From: Bolinopsis microptera
Taxonomy: Eukaryota; Ctenophora; Tentaculata; Lobata; Bolinopsidae
DNA: 64,000 nt
NCBI RefSeq assembly: GCF_026151205.1
Contig: NC_087075.1
Location: forward strand, 5,820,858 to 5,884,857
Reading direction: 5' to 3'
Shown piece by piece: positions 10,822 through 26,802 of the stretch (position 1 is its first letter; each line of letters starts with the position of its first letter). A model generated the notes under the pieces. It did not search any database and was not told the DNA's origin. It saw nothing but the letters and a program-made list of their open reading frames with translations. The translations under genes were made by a program, and so were the position numbers.

Positions 10822-11143
10822 ATATATTATATCTTTATATATATAGTACAGATAAAAGTGACCATGATCGTCGTGTCAACTTGAACGATGAAACGAAAAT
10901 TTCAACATTAATTAAGAACGCGCTCAAAATCACAGACACGAAAATTTAACTGACTCTTAATTAATCTTGAGATGAAATGAAAAGGAGGCCGATGCCAAAA
11001 ATCATCGATGTAACGATATATCTGAGCTAAAATATATGTGTTTTATTATTTTAGAATTCTCGTTTTTCTCACGCACTAAAATTTGTTAAACCTCCAACAT
11101 TCCAACGCGAAGGTTTGAATAAGCATGATCTGAGTTCACTTAC

Positions 11144-14100
11144 CATCATAGATAACATATGCCTTATCGGAGCAGTTGAGATCTTGCCCGAACTTGTCAA
11201 TTCTGAGGGACTGTGTATCCACCACGTGTATCTCTAAAAGTAAACAAGTTAGGAGTATTTAGGAGTTATTAGAAGTATATTTAACATTGTGTGAAGACGT
11301 TCAGTCATTTTACTCAGGGCTGGTGACCGGGATTGTGAGTACAGAGTGCTGAAAATAGCACTCTGTGCTCTAAACAGCATTTAAAGTACATTAATATAAT
11401 TATACTGGAGTCTGGACACAAACTACCGTGCAACTGACCTGTAGCAAAGTGTTGAGCTAGAGCTGCTAACTCAATACCCCCGCCCCATATTTGTGGGTTC
11501 TGTATCCACGTGACATATTCCTCCCTTTTCTTGCCTGGAAAAACATGAATTTAGGCGAGAAGTGCCCAGTCTCATATTAAACCGCGATCTTTCAAGTTTT
11601 ATATTAACTCAAATTAACTGGTGATTCGTGACTTTATAAAATCAGCGTATTCCTAAAAAGAACCTCTCCTAAAAACAAATAACCGTGTCCAAAGAGACAC
11701 ATATAAAAACGAATCTTTGAGTTTGACACAAACATCTCTTAAAATTAAATAATCCTTGAGTTTATAAAAACAAATCCTAAAGTAAGTTAAAAGATAACGA
11801 ACCAAGCAGAACGTCAGGGAACTGGTCAGGACAGCTGAGGACGGTATCACCTACAACGCAACGCAGTGCCGTGGATATTGACTTTCCAGTATCACCTGTA
11901 CACAACATTTCAACATTTCAACATTTCAACATTTCAACATTTCAACATTTCAACATTTCAACATTTCAACATTTCAACATTTCTAATTAATATTCCAAGG
12001 CTTTCGTATGATATTTAGTAGAATGCGCTCATAACAGCGCCGTTATGTTTAATTAAACAATCGTACTGTTAAGATAATTTCACACATATTATTAATAATA
12101 TGTATAGTATATATACTACAGATATCATTCAGAACAAAGAAAATCAATATAAATTTCAAAGATATAATAAGAGTAAAATTAAACCTTGAAATACAAATCC
12201 GATACTGGCAAAGAGACAACTGTTATCTGCCGGAACTACCCTGAAATTAGTAGTCAATTATCAGTCATATAAGTTATAAGATCACGTATCAAAACAGCTG
12301 ATATCGATACAGAAAAAATATTGAAAAAACACACGTGATTTGAAGAACATTATCAATTATATAATTAATAATAATAATAATTTGTATTATAATAATTAAT
12401 AATAATAATAATTTGTAGTAGTGTAGGATTGTTTGAATTTCTTTTTGCTAGGTTTTATAATATTTATTTGTATAATTTGTGATTGTTCTCCCGGTTTTCT
12501 TCCCTTGCGTAGCAAGCCCTGTCTCTTGTAAAAACAACCTCGAAAGATTTGTAGATACACATAGTCTCTACACCTTTACCCTCTGGTCCCTAGGGTCAGC
12601 TGATCCCGGGCCAGAGGAAAACTACCGACTGCCAAGGTTTGACGCCTATGCAGTCGAGACCTCTTATTGAGACCCTTTATAATAATAATAATTATATGAT
12701 ATTATTGAGAGTATAATACACTGTAGATACTCTATATTTAGTTTATTATTCACTGGATACTGTAATAAACACTTTTTACCTGGTCCTCTTATATCTCTTC
12801 CCTTGCTATGCAAGCCCTGTTTCTTGTTTATACAATTTTTAACCCGTATATTGGGTAGACTGTGTATTTGTTATGTATTTTATATTATACAGTTTTGTGT
12901 ACAAGTAATTATTGTTATTTACTGGACTAAGGGGTATACATGTGTTGGAGTTTTTCTCTTATTTTTCTTCTCTTGCTCTGCATGCCCTGATTCTTGTATA
13001 AACATGATGTTTGTTTAAATATTGTATATTCTTGTATTGATTGTGGTATTTGTGGGTCAGATTCAGCAATACCCAATGGGTACTTGCTGAATCACTGTTT
13101 TATACACTCAGTAGCCAGTCCCTGTGTTCCGTCCCTTGCCCTGCAAGCCCTGTTTCTTGATTATACAGCATTTATTTATCGTGTATTACATTGTAGTATG
13201 TAATAAACATTTGTAGTAGTGTAGGATTGTTTGAATTTCTTTTTGCTAGGTTTTATAATATTTATTTGTATAATTTGTGATTGTTTCTCCCGGTTTTCTT
13301 CCCTTGCGTAGCAAGCCCTGTCTCTTGTAAAAACAACCTCGAAAGATTTGTAGATACACATAGTCTCTACACCTTTACCCTCTGGTCCCTAGGGTCAGCT
13401 GATCCCGGGCCAGAGGAAAACTACCGACTGCCAAGGTTTGACGCCTAGGCAGTCGAGACCTCTTATTGAGACCCTTTATAATAATAACGCTTTATTTGTA
13501 TACCGCTTAGGCCGTATAAGCGACCAAAGTCCAAAAAATGGAGTTGATACTGGCCAACAAAGCGGTGCAGATAAATTTACCTTAGTAGTCCCTTTTCTAA
13601 TCAAAAATTCAAATTTATAAATTGTAGATTGATCTTAAAGTCCTGCGTCCATGACTACTGAATCACCAAAAATACTGTTCGCACATACAGGATAGGCTTG
13701 ATGAAATAGATGGGTCTTGAGAGCCTTCTTGAAAACATCTAGTCGAGAGATGGAGCGTAGTGAGTAGGGAAGTGTATTCCAGATTTTAGGAGCAGTGTGA
13801 GAGAAAGCACCAGCTGTAGCCCTCAGCCTTGATAAAGGAGGGCGTTCCAGTAGGAAGAAGTCATGGTCCATTCTGACATGATGTTTACTAGTGTCCCTAA
13901 TTTTGACCATTGTCCTTAGATATTCAGGAGCACAATCGTTTAGGCACTTGAAAACCAGTAACGCTATCTTGAATTTGATTCGCATTGCTACAGGTAAGAA
14001 GTGTAATTCAATCATATAGGGTGTGATGGGCTCCTGTCTCAACTTCCCGTGAAGTCCGAATATGAATCTCACAGCAGTATTCTGCACTTTTTGAAGTTTC

Positions 14101-16318
14101 TGGAGAAGTCTTTCAGAAAGGGCACCATAAGTAGCATTTCCATTGTCCAGAATGGAATGAATTGAAGCGTGTACCATTTGGATTTTGAGCTCCTTACTCA
14201 GTTTGGAACCTATTCTGCCAAGATTTCGCTGATTTACATAGCAAACTCTGACAACGTTGTTGATCTGTGCCTCTAAATTGAGATGGTTGTCAAAAATGAA
14301 TCCCAGATTCTTTGCTGACTTGGTAGGTTTAATGGAGCATATGTTGTCAAGATTGAATTCAACTTGTTTTGGGGCTTTGGAGTTTGTAGAGATCTCGATT
14401 ATCTCACTTTTATTGTCGTTGAGTTTCAGGTAGTTCTCACTCATCCATGATTTGATGTGCTCGAAACATTCTTTCAATTTGCTCTTCATAGATTCAATGG
14501 CCATGTCTTTTTTAGGATCAAATGAGAAGTATATCTGAGTATCATCAGCATATAGATGGATTTGGAGACCATGCATACTTGCAATATCTTGTAGCTGTTT
14601 AGTGTAAAGGATGAAAAATATAGGACCAAGAATTGAGCCCTGAGGAACTCCAATCTCGAGGTCACAGAGAGAGGAATATTCACCCTTAACACCAACGATA
14701 AAGGATCGATTTGACAGGTAGCTTGCAACCCATTGAAGAATAATACCACTAAATCCATAGCTATGTTCGAGTCGTCTCAAAAGTCTTTTGTGATTGATGG
14801 TATCAAATGCAGCTGACAAGTCAAGAAGAAGAAGAACAGTATGACTCTTCTTGTCAACTTGGAGGAGTATATCATTATGTACCTTGAGCACTGCAGTTTC
14901 ACAGCTCATGTTTTTCCGGTAACCTGATTGATTTGCTGCGAAAAGATTGTTCTTATTTAGGTACTCGGAAAACTGTGAGTGGGCACACTTTTCTATAACC
15001 TTGGAAATAAAACTGAGGTTACTCACAGGTCTATAGCTTTTCAAGTCGTCTGCATCTAGAGAGGCTTTCTTTAGGACTGGTCGTACTATAGCAGACTTCA
15101 GAGCATGTGGAAAATAGCCCTCTTGGAGGGATAGGTTAACTATGAGGTTGATATGAGGGAGCAATTCATCGAGACAGTGCTTGAGGAGCCATGTTGGAAG
15201 AGGATCGAGTTCACACGACTTATTATTCATCGTCTTAGTAATCAGGGAAAGAACCTCTGATCGAGTAACTAATCTGAAAGCTGTAGCAGAGCATGGTAGA
15301 GAACTATGTGTATCATTAGGCATCTCTAACTCTTTTACAAAAGGTTTGTCTTCAGATTGACTATCAGCACTGGACAGGTTTTCCTCTGAGATAGAGTATA
15401 GACCCATAAATCTTCTTTACTTTATCGTCAAAGTAGTTTTTGAGACTTTTAATAACTAATTAATAACATAATTGTAAGATAATTGTACTCACTTTCTTAC
15501 GATTGATCTGGATACAGCCCTCGGGGCTGGTTCACCTATACAAGAGAAAACGTCAAAAGGGCAATTTGGTTAATATTTTATTTATGTTTATAAACATGCA
15601 GCTCGAAACGCAGGTTAGAGTTTGGTCGATACTCCAGATATCTATGAGTGAAAACAATCTAAAACTTGAAATGTGCTTACTGGCTGGCTGGTTTGTTAAG
15701 GGAACATGGTTTGATGAAGGAGCAGATGAACCGTTTGATGAAGGAGCACCTTTCTCAACGTGTACTGCATCACCAGATCTTATTCCCAGGTTAGATAACA
15801 ACGCTGACTTTTCCTCTGTGTCTATAAGTTTCGGGGGAAATCCACTTTTCACTGAAAAGCGATTAAATTAGAAATAACCTAAATACAATGAACTATTAAA
15901 AAATCATCATATCATGAGAAAATGAAAGCAATCGAAAACAATCTTATACAACTTAAATAAAAATGAACTTTTAATTGACAATCCATACATTTCTGAGAAT
16001 TCATTTCAATCTGCGTGATGTTCTGAACAGCTGTTTGCAGGTCGCTGAGGGTACTCTCGGTGGTCAAATCCCTCAGGACCGAGCTGCCTCCGCTGTGTGT
16101 ACATTTCAATATCTGAGAGAGATGTTTTTAGACAGAGTGGCAAATTATGATGTATTTTATATTTTGTTGAAAATCACGGCACGAATAAAATTATTGAGTT
16201 GTGTCAAGTATGGTTAATGGCTCAACTAGACTCACTTTACATAAAAATCATATTTTATAGACTACATTGTAAATGTAATTAAAACTTTGGATAATTATCT
16301 ACTTACAATGTTAGGCAT
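11144..16318 (-). CDS. YOD1: OTU1/YOD1 deubiquitinase, C-terminal exon(s) not found
   Basis: Eight exons, read on the minus strand: 16307-16318 (start MPNI), 15989-16112, 15681-15851, 15493-15535, 12185-12240, 11803-11895, 11439-11534 and 11144-11233. All have GT/AG borders and compatible phases, giving about 228 residues. Exons 1-3 encode the N-terminal ubiquitin-like (UBX-like) domain, with the tell-tale GFPPK and LGIRSGDAVHVE segments. Exon 5 carries VVPADNSCLF with the catalytic Cys of the OTU fold. Later exons give YVTWIQNPQIWGGGIELAAL and VVDTQSLRIDKFGQ, followed by IYDG. YOD1 removes ubiquitin chains and works with p97/VCP in ER-associated degradation. The expected IHYD active-site His segment and the C-terminal C2H2 finger should follow in phase 1 below 11144, but I could not find them. 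They are either lost or displaced. Confidence 0.88.
11906..11980. repeat. 8-bp microsatellite 'aacatttc' in YOD1 intron
   Basis: About nine perfect tandem copies of aacatttc within the intron between exons 5 and 6 of the OTU1 gene. Confidence 0.9.
12411..13490. repeat. Duplicated intronic block with recurring CTTGC-NNN-GCAAG hairpins
   Basis: About 280 bp at 12411-12690 recur almost unchanged at 13211-13490. Between and within them, a module 'cccttgc-NNN-gcaagccctg' occurs at about 12500, 12798, 12966, 13131 and 13301, spaced 165-170 bp apart except for one gap of about 298. The stem bases are mostly kept while the three loop bases vary. The block lies in a YOD1 intron next to the LINE. No protein frame is supported. 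Confidence 0.7.
13484..15470 (-). mobile_element. 5'-truncated L2/CR1-type LINE inserted in a YOD1 intron
   Basis: The minus-strand element ends at 13484-13490 with a TTATTAT tail, preceded by a 3' UTR (ggcctaagcggtatacaaa and neighbouring sequence). That same 3' end appears as a short fragment at 46926-47012. The coding part is a reverse transcriptase (separate entry). Homology continues a little upstream of the ORF start in another frame (FDDKVKKIY at about 15410-15440), so a frameshift separates the two parts and the 5' portion, including the endonuclease, is missing. The tail type and domain sequence point to the L2/CR1 group. Confidence 0.8.
13635..15407 (-). CDS. LINE reverse transcriptase (L2/CR1-like)
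   Basis: A 590-residue open frame. Reverse transcriptase motifs occur in order: SYRPVSNLSFISKVIEK (finger), LLLLDLSAAFDTINH with the first catalytic Asp, GVPQGSILGP, and HLYADDTQIYF with the catalytic YADD. A thumb-like region and a C-terminal segment ending in APKIWNTLPYSLRS and FKKALKTHLF follow, as in CR1/L2 elements. The frame is open throughout, but the N-terminal endonuclease is absent, so this is a dead-on-arrival 5'-truncated copy of fairly recent age. Confidence 0.85.
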   Translation of the reverse strand: MGLYSISEENLSSADSQSEDKPFVKELEMPNDTHSSLPCSATAFRLVTRSEVLSLITKTMNNKSCELDPLPTWLLKHCLDELLPHINLIVNLSLQEGYFPHALKSAIVRPVLKKASLDADDLKSYRPVSNLSFISKVIEKCAHSQFSEYLNKNNLFAANQSGYRKNMSCETAVLKVHNDILLQVDKKSHTVLLLLDLSAAFDTINHKRLLRRLEHSYGFSGIILQWVASYLSNRSFIVGVKGEYSSLCDLEIGVPQGSILGPIFFILYTKQLQDIASMHGLQIHLYADDTQIYFSFDPKKDMAIESMKSKLKECFEHIKSWMSENYLKLNDNKSEIIEISTNSKAPKQVEFNLDNICSIKPTKSAKNLGFIFDNHLNLEAQINNVVRVCYVNQRNLGRIGSKLSKELKIQMVHASIHSILDNGNATYGALSERLLQKLQKVQNTAVRFIFGLHGKLRQEPITPYMIELHFLPVAMRIKFKIALLVFKCLNDCAPEYLRTMVKIRDTSKHHVRMDHDFFLLERPPLSRLRATAGAFSHTAPKIWNTLPYSLRSISRLDVFKKALKTHLFHQAYPVCANSIFGDSVVMDAGL

Positions 16319-17508
16319 AGCCAGTATTTAAGAGGTAGGTCCAAGGTTGCTAAACAGAGAGAAACTAGTTGAACTCGAGAAGTAAAGTTATCATAGAACA
16401 AACATTCCTAGAACAGTCTGACAGAAGTATTAGTTTCGATCATTTCAAATTTAAAAGACAATCTTTGAGCATTAAATTCGAAATCACTTAAAGGATCGTA
16501 CAATGCAATTTGATCATTCGATTTATCAGAATCTAAATTTATATGATTTTTTGTTCAGTAACAGGCGTTCATTAAATGTCAACAAGTTTTATAATCAAAA
16601 CAATATAATCAAAAACAATATAATCAAAACAGATATAAAATGACCAAAACATGCGATCGAAAGAATCAAAGTATGTTATCTTATATGATAAACATACTGA
16701 GGAAGAAAAATCTGATAAAATTTAGTTCATTAACACAATCAAGATTTTTACATAGTTCAAAAATTGCTACAAAAATAAGAAACCTATAAACACAATGTCT
16801 TCGATAATACCCACGATTAAAATGACAGATGGAACAGTAAATTTAATCAATTCTAATAAAAGGTCGTTCACATATTACGAAATCACTTTTGGCCTAATTT
16901 TAACCCCCCCCCCCCCCCCCCCCTCCCTTCCATAATCACTTTTTCGCATAGCTATTGTGTTAAAATTACACTAACGAGATCATTTAGAAACTCCCTCCAT
17001 TCCCTTACTTACCAGTGATTACGTATTATGTGAAGGACCCCCAATTCCCCCTTGGCAATATTTGCCCTCTGGAATCCTGGATTCGTACAAAATCAGACTA
17101 TTAACACAATTACACCCAATTAAATTAACCATCCAATTAATTCGTATTTCTAGACAAAATATACGAAAACTCGTCTAGACATAAAGATGTGTGATAATCA
17201 AATAATAAATAAATGTTAGAACCGAAGTAGTCACTATAATTTTCAACATAACATCAACATGTAGCTCATAACGAAGTATCTTTAGGTTTATCATTTAAAC
17301 GTGATGATAATCACCAAATCAAACCAATGGTACTGGTTATATCCATTTAAAACAACTCGCATGATAAATGATTATCTCGGGATAATCGCGTGATAGTCAT
17401 TTATCACGCTCAAAATACGTCGTGTTAAATCTTCCCAGTCTGTACCATTTGATTAACACATCTATGATAAAACTGATAAATCAAATAAAAGAAGAGCGTC
17501 CCAGCCAT
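16319..17508. other. Intergenic between YOD1 and the ATG8-like gene
   Basis: No exon recognised. It includes a poly-C run at 16905-16923 and repeated 'tataatcaaaaca' words near 16595-16640. Confidence 0.5.
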
Positions 17509-18340
17509 TCATCCAGAAAAGTCTTGTACTTGATAATGAACATACAGGAACATATCTTCGTCATGGTGCTCCTGACAATACACTAGAGTCAGCAATATAT
17601 TTACAGGACAGAAAAATATGACATTTTCATCTAGATACATGCTCCGATGTTAAAAACAATGTTAAAAACAATGTTAAAAACAATGTTAAAAACTGTTAAT
17701 TTATTACAAGGCTCACATGATAAAGATCTCCCAATGTAGTGGACGGTAAAGGAGAAGTTCCTGATTCCCCAAGATGTACAGTTATACTCTCACTTTCCGT
17801 TAATGTACTTTCATCAAACATGCTCTTTATTCGATCCACCAGATTTACAACTGCAAAAAGGTTAAATTCGTGAAGAATGTAAGGTTCATGAAAGTTTTTA
17901 TATCTAGAAAAAATCAACTCACTTAACGTTATAAAATTGTGACATTCCCCAAATTTAAGAAAAAGCTCACCTTTCCATTCCATAGGAACTGCTATTTTAT
18001 GATTTTTTATCTTAACAATCCTCTTGCCAGTCTCGACCGGTTCCACTATAAGCTGGAAAGTCAGAAAGTGCAAATAAAGGATTGTGATAATCGAGGGGAT
18101 ATTTGTACAATACAATCGAGTACGTTTCGTAAATTTTTACCGTGGAAAAATGAGAATATTTTGGAAAAAATGAAGGTGAATAAAATGACTTTAAATGTAA
18201 AGCTCTTGGAATTTTAATCTCCTTACTGGTATGAAGCTCGGTCGAGCACGCCTGACTGATTCAGCTGACGATTTTCTATATTCAAATGGTCTGGAGTTTT
18301 TATAGCGAGATGAGTAATGTTTCTTTGTTAACCATACCAT
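17509..18340 (-). CDS. Divergent ATG8/GABARAP-like ubiquitin-fold protein ending in Gly
   Basis: Four exons on the minus strand: 18227-18340, 17971-18052, 17717-17850 and 17509-17571. Borders are GT/AG with phases 0, 1 and 0, giving 130 residues. Intron positions and phases match the canonical ATG8 gene at 19473-24665 exactly. Exon 1 has YKNSRPFEYRK (canonical [11 protein letters not shown]). Exon 2 has LIVEPVETGK, then KIAVPMEWK (canonical [10 protein letters not shown], then KYLVPSDLT). Exon 3 ends PLPSTTLGDLYH (canonical [12 protein letters not shown]), and exon 4 starts EHHDEDMFLYV (canonical [11 protein letters not shown]). The last residues are DFSG, directly followed by the stop, so the conjugation-type Gly is already exposed. 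Docking residues Tyr-Leu of the KYLVP motif are replaced by Ile-Ala, and exon 3 is five residues longer. It is probably a neofunctionalised tandem duplicate; decay is less likely, because every exon is open. Start codon choice is the first Met in the open exon. Confidence 0.8.
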
Positions 18341-19472
18341 GCTGTTACTGGATATAAAATGTGTTAAAATTTGACATTTCTTAAGAATATTCAATGATTT
18401 TATTCATTAAAACTATTAGTTACTGTGTCAAACCTGAAACAGAATAATTTATTTTCTGTCAGAGACACAGCACCATATCAAATAGGAAAAGATCGAACTG
18501 AACTGTCAGCTTTAAAAACTTGTTTATTATCAGTTTAATACTGTTACAGTGTGTAAAATTCTCACAGAACGGTACAACTTTTGTGTACCATTCTGAAGGA
18601 ATGAGTACCATTATATGAATAGTTTCATTCCTTAAGCAGTAAAATAACACAAACGTATTAAAGGATCAATGAATTAAACAGAAAATTAATCAAAACTATC
18701 ATACAACAACAACGTCTGACGAGATTTACAACTGGTCGATAAAAAGCCAGATAAACAGTTATCATTTTAAAATATTACCCTTGAACTGACATGAACTCAA
18801 TACGGCAAAGTTCTGACATTAAAGAAATAATAAGAAAGTTTACTTTTCGTATACTTTAACTACAGGGATCATAATTTTTAATACAAACAACATACATAAC
18901 CCCAATCATGCTCTATCGCCAAAAACAAAAAATCTGTTTTAGCCAACTTAACCCAAGGTTATATTATTATTATGCTCACTTAGCTTGTTAATTTAAAATG
19001 TGAAATCGTCATGCAATTATACGAAATCTTTATACGAAAGATCTGAAAAAAAGAAAAGATAGTCAGCGTAGTGAATCTAACAAATACATACATCGTTTTT
19101 TGTCTTCCTAGGAGGCAATAAAAAATTAATTGAACCTGACCAGGGGGTGGCCAATAAAAATATTTTCATATTACTGCTAAAATTACTAAAACCTTAATTT
19201 TAATTAGTCATCGAGGTATCAGTTGTCGAATCCGCGGACAACTTTTAAAAACTGTGTATTTCTCTCTTGAAAAATTACGGGAAGTTTGGGTAAACACTCA
19301 GTCTGAATCAAACATATAAACAAGGAAAAGAGCGATCACGTGATATCAGATAGAGGGCTGAGGCGCATGTTACATACCAGCTAATTTAGCTGAGGCAGTA
19401 TTGAAAAGGAGAATACATTGTCAAGTATCATTGTGTAAAGTCGGTATTTCAGGATAATGGTGCAGGTTTCAT
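18341..19472. other. Intergenic between the two ATG8-family genes
   Basis: About 1.1 kb without recognisable exons or mobile elements. It should contain the promoter of the divergent gene and the 3' end of the canonical one. Confidence 0.5.
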
Positions 19473-25008
<5,536 letters not shown>

Positions 25009-25260
25009 AGACGGCCCCAACGTTAATGTGGCTCTTGCTATGTGTTGGTTCAGCCGAATTAATTATTATGTAATCAAGTTTATTTTTCTCTTTTAGTTAG
25101 TTGTCATCCGGCCAAACATTAAGCAACTTATATTGCAGTACCATTTATCAATTAGTTCTTTAGTTTATCAAAATATGTCATTGTAATTTTGCATGGCTGA
25201 AATGTAACGCTTGATTTATATATATAATAATTAATTGAATTTTCAAATAAAAAAAATTAG
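25009..25260 (+). mobile_element. Retrotransposon 3' end fragment, A-rich tail
   Basis: The sequence from 'acggccccaacgttaatgtg' to a poly-A-like end is repeated almost perfectly at 38653-38890, where it also ends in an A run. Two copies with the same 3' end and A-rich tails are most easily explained as 5'-truncated non-LTR retrotransposon insertions. Confidence 0.65.
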
Positions 25261-25758
25261 TAGTGTTTCAGTAGTGTAACGAAATTAAGCCACTTTATTC
25301 TGCCCTGTTGACTGAGGGATTGTTCACAACTCACATGATACGTTAGTTAACATATGGTTGAGGCAACATGTAAGTGCGGTGGGTGCGTTAATTATTGTTA
25401 AATGTTATTATCAGCTGATGGCAAGTTGAAAACACGAGGGTGAATCTTGGCAAATGAATAATTCATCAAGCTGGAATGTAATCCATGGGCTCAACATATT
25501 GATATTTAGTCACTTTAGTCACGAATAGTTATTATATATATATATATAATTATATATATTACAGACCAGTCTCAAACCTTACATTCCTGGGAAAACTTAT
25601 TGAAAGGGTAGTATTAAGAAGACTTAACGAGCACACCTTAGTCGGAATAACCTGCATTGTCAGGAACAGTTTGCTTACAAAAAACAGCACAGCACTGAAA
25701 CACTCTTGATTAAAATTGTCAACGATGTCTTGATAGCAGCTGATGAAAAACTGCTACT

Positions 25759-26802
25759 GTGGTGATGCTCTTGGACTTGAGTGCAGCCTTTGATACTGTG
25801 GATCATAATTTGTTACTCCGTATCTTGAGGCAAGAAATAGGAATCAGAGGAACTGCTCTTAGCTGGTTCACCAGCTTCCTTAAAGGACGAAGTCAGCGTA
25901 TTAGACTCGGCAAATCCGTCTCAGAAACAATAACTATCCGATTTGGAGTACCTCAGGGCTCTGTTTTAGGCCCAGTACTCTTTAACATCTATATCAGATC
26001 GTTATACAGATGTGTCAAAAAATCCGGTTTCTCCATTATTGGTTATGCAGATGATCATCAAATCATGAAATCTTTCAAACCCTCTGATCAGGTCAAAATC
26101 TTATCCAACAAACTGAGAAATTGCTTCTTGAGGATAAAGAATTGGATGTCTCAGTACTACCTGCAATTAAATGATTCTAAAACACAACTCATAGTTTTTG
26201 GACCTAAGAAAGTGCTCAACGAGATAGAACTTCATGGGGTTGAGATAGCTCCTAACACTTTGGTAATGTTTGTGCCTACTGTTAAGAACCTTGGATTAGT
26301 TATGGACAATCGGCTGGTATTTGATAAACAGATCGTAAATCTCAAGAAGAAATGTTTTCATACATTACGTAATATCAGAAAGATCAGATTTATACTGAGT
26401 CCCAATCAGATTAAGATCATCGTTAACAGTCTAGTAGTGTCATGTCTAGATTACTGTAACGGTTTGTACTTTGGTATTGGCGAGAAGCTTCTGCATCAGC
26501 TCCAGTTACTTCAGAATGCTGCTGCAAAAGCTGTCACTGGTAAATATAAACATGACCATCTTGATGATGACCTGATAAAGCTTCACTGGTTAGATGTAAA
26601 GAAAAGAATTGTCTTCAAAATCTTACTACTGTCTCACAAGTCACTGTTAGGATTGGCACCAAATTATCTACAAGATATGTTCAAGTATGCTCATCATGGT
26701 CACTCATTGAAGCTTATTGTTCCTTCTTGTAATTCAAAGTTTGGTGAGCGTAGCTTCTCTGTAGTGGCTCCAAAGATCTACAATCGCCTGCCTGTTACCA
26801 TC
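25759..26802 (+). pseudogene. L2-like reverse transcriptase, disrupted
   Basis: Encodes the palm of an L2/CR1 reverse transcriptase: VMLLDLSAAFDTVDH, then FGVPQGSVLGPVLF, then IGYADDHQIM with catalytic YADD. A maturase-like connection region and APKIYNRLPVTI follow. The frame continues across the hAT junction only by accident and then ends. Upstream finger-domain homology (25560-25755) is out of frame or contains stops. The gene is inactive. Confidence 0.8.

Larger units (their letters stand above)
10415..10822 (+). mobile_element. tRNA-like SINE with two hammerhead ribozymes (dimeric element)
   Basis: A 408-bp insertion flanked by a 14-bp target-site duplication, tatattatatcttt, at 10401-10414 and 10823-10836. 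Inside are two copies of a unit with a tRNA-like segment followed by a hammerhead ribozyme. The second copy shows an A-box match, tggcccagtgg (10690-10700), and a B-box-like catcgatacc; the first has ggatcgatacc and begins mid-A-box. The two ribozyme cleavage sites are 277 nt apart, so the full monomer is 277 nt and the insertion is 1.5 units long. This resembles the Sm-alpha/retrozyme type of ribozyme-bearing retroposon, which would use a foreign reverse transcriptase for insertion. No protein is encoded. Confidence 0.85.

Noticed and set aside
17696-18115. Continuous 139-residue minus ORF that superficially resembled a CABIT domain
   Set aside because: Splice donors and acceptors inside it give exons matching the ATG8 family at the same phases as the neighbouring GABARAP gene; the unspliced reading includes intron sequence.
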